This document shows, one piece after another, positions 63,954-64,000 of a DNA stretch of 64,000 bases; position 1 is the first letter of the stretch, and every line of letters begins with the position of its first letter. The DNA comes from Channallabes apus. Lineage: Eukaryota; Chordata; Actinopteri; Siluriformes; Clariidae. The DNA lies in the NCBI GenBank assembly GCA_030522415.1, contig CM060118.1:23105651-23169650 (forward strand), written 5' to 3'. The translations under genes were made by a program, and so were the position numbers. The notes below the pieces were generated by a model that worked only from the letters and a program-made list of their open reading frames with translations, had not been told where the DNA came from and ran no database searches.

Positions 63954-64000
63954 CTTTAAAACAAGGAGAAAATGTAATGAAATTTAAATTTTAGTACTGT

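Noticed and set aside
1..64000. CRISPR arrays, operons, phage or other prokaryotic systems
   Set aside because: Direct repeats here are eukaryotic microsatellites; gene structure is intron-rich vertebrate.

Overview
The window is vertebrate nuclear DNA from a ray-finned fish. It is AT-rich, has long introns with GT-AG sites, is dense in microsatellites, and carries fish-type repeats: tRNA-derived SINEs resembling the Mermaid family, Tc1-like and mariner relics, and a hAT element. The repeat mix would suit an ostariophysan such as a catfish, but the species cannot be fixed from sequence alone.

Layout. 1-22.3 kb: no gene recognised; Tc1 and mariner relics, SINEs, microsatellites and unique DNA. 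22.478-24.813 kb (+): complete three-exon gdf10 (BMP3B-type TGF-beta ligand, 440 aa). 28.756-31.2 kb (-): a PRDM8-type gene with PR domain and three zinc fingers (499 aa), plus a probable 5'UTR exon. 32.535-54.412 kb (+): complete 18-exon anthrax-toxin-receptor-family gene (567 aa, ANTXR1-type). 57.073-63.953 kb (-): the last 13 exons of rrp12 (452 C-terminal residues), cut by the window end.

The genes form two convergent pairs (gdf10 with the PRDM gene; antxr with rrp12) around one divergent pair (PRDM gene and antxr, about 1.3 kb apart). The trio matches human 10q11.22 (GDF10, ZNF488, ANTXRL) and is paralogous to 4q21 (BMP3, PRDM8, ANTXR2), so it looks like one arm of an ancient duplicated block. 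The proteins do unrelated jobs: secreted ligand, nuclear transcriptional regulator, matrix receptor, and nucleolar ribosome-export factor. The linkage is therefore probably ancestral or regulatory rather than a pathway.

I found no clear new system. The most useful observations are a chain of three abutting upstream ORFs before the antxr start, a spliced upstream ORF ending two bases before the PRDM start, a PRDM gene that keeps the PR domain at the ZNF488 position, a near-perfect 29-bp-arm hairpin, and a hAT element with intact target-site duplication. All exon boundaries were derived by eye from frame, splice dinucleotides and remembered family sequences; no search was run.
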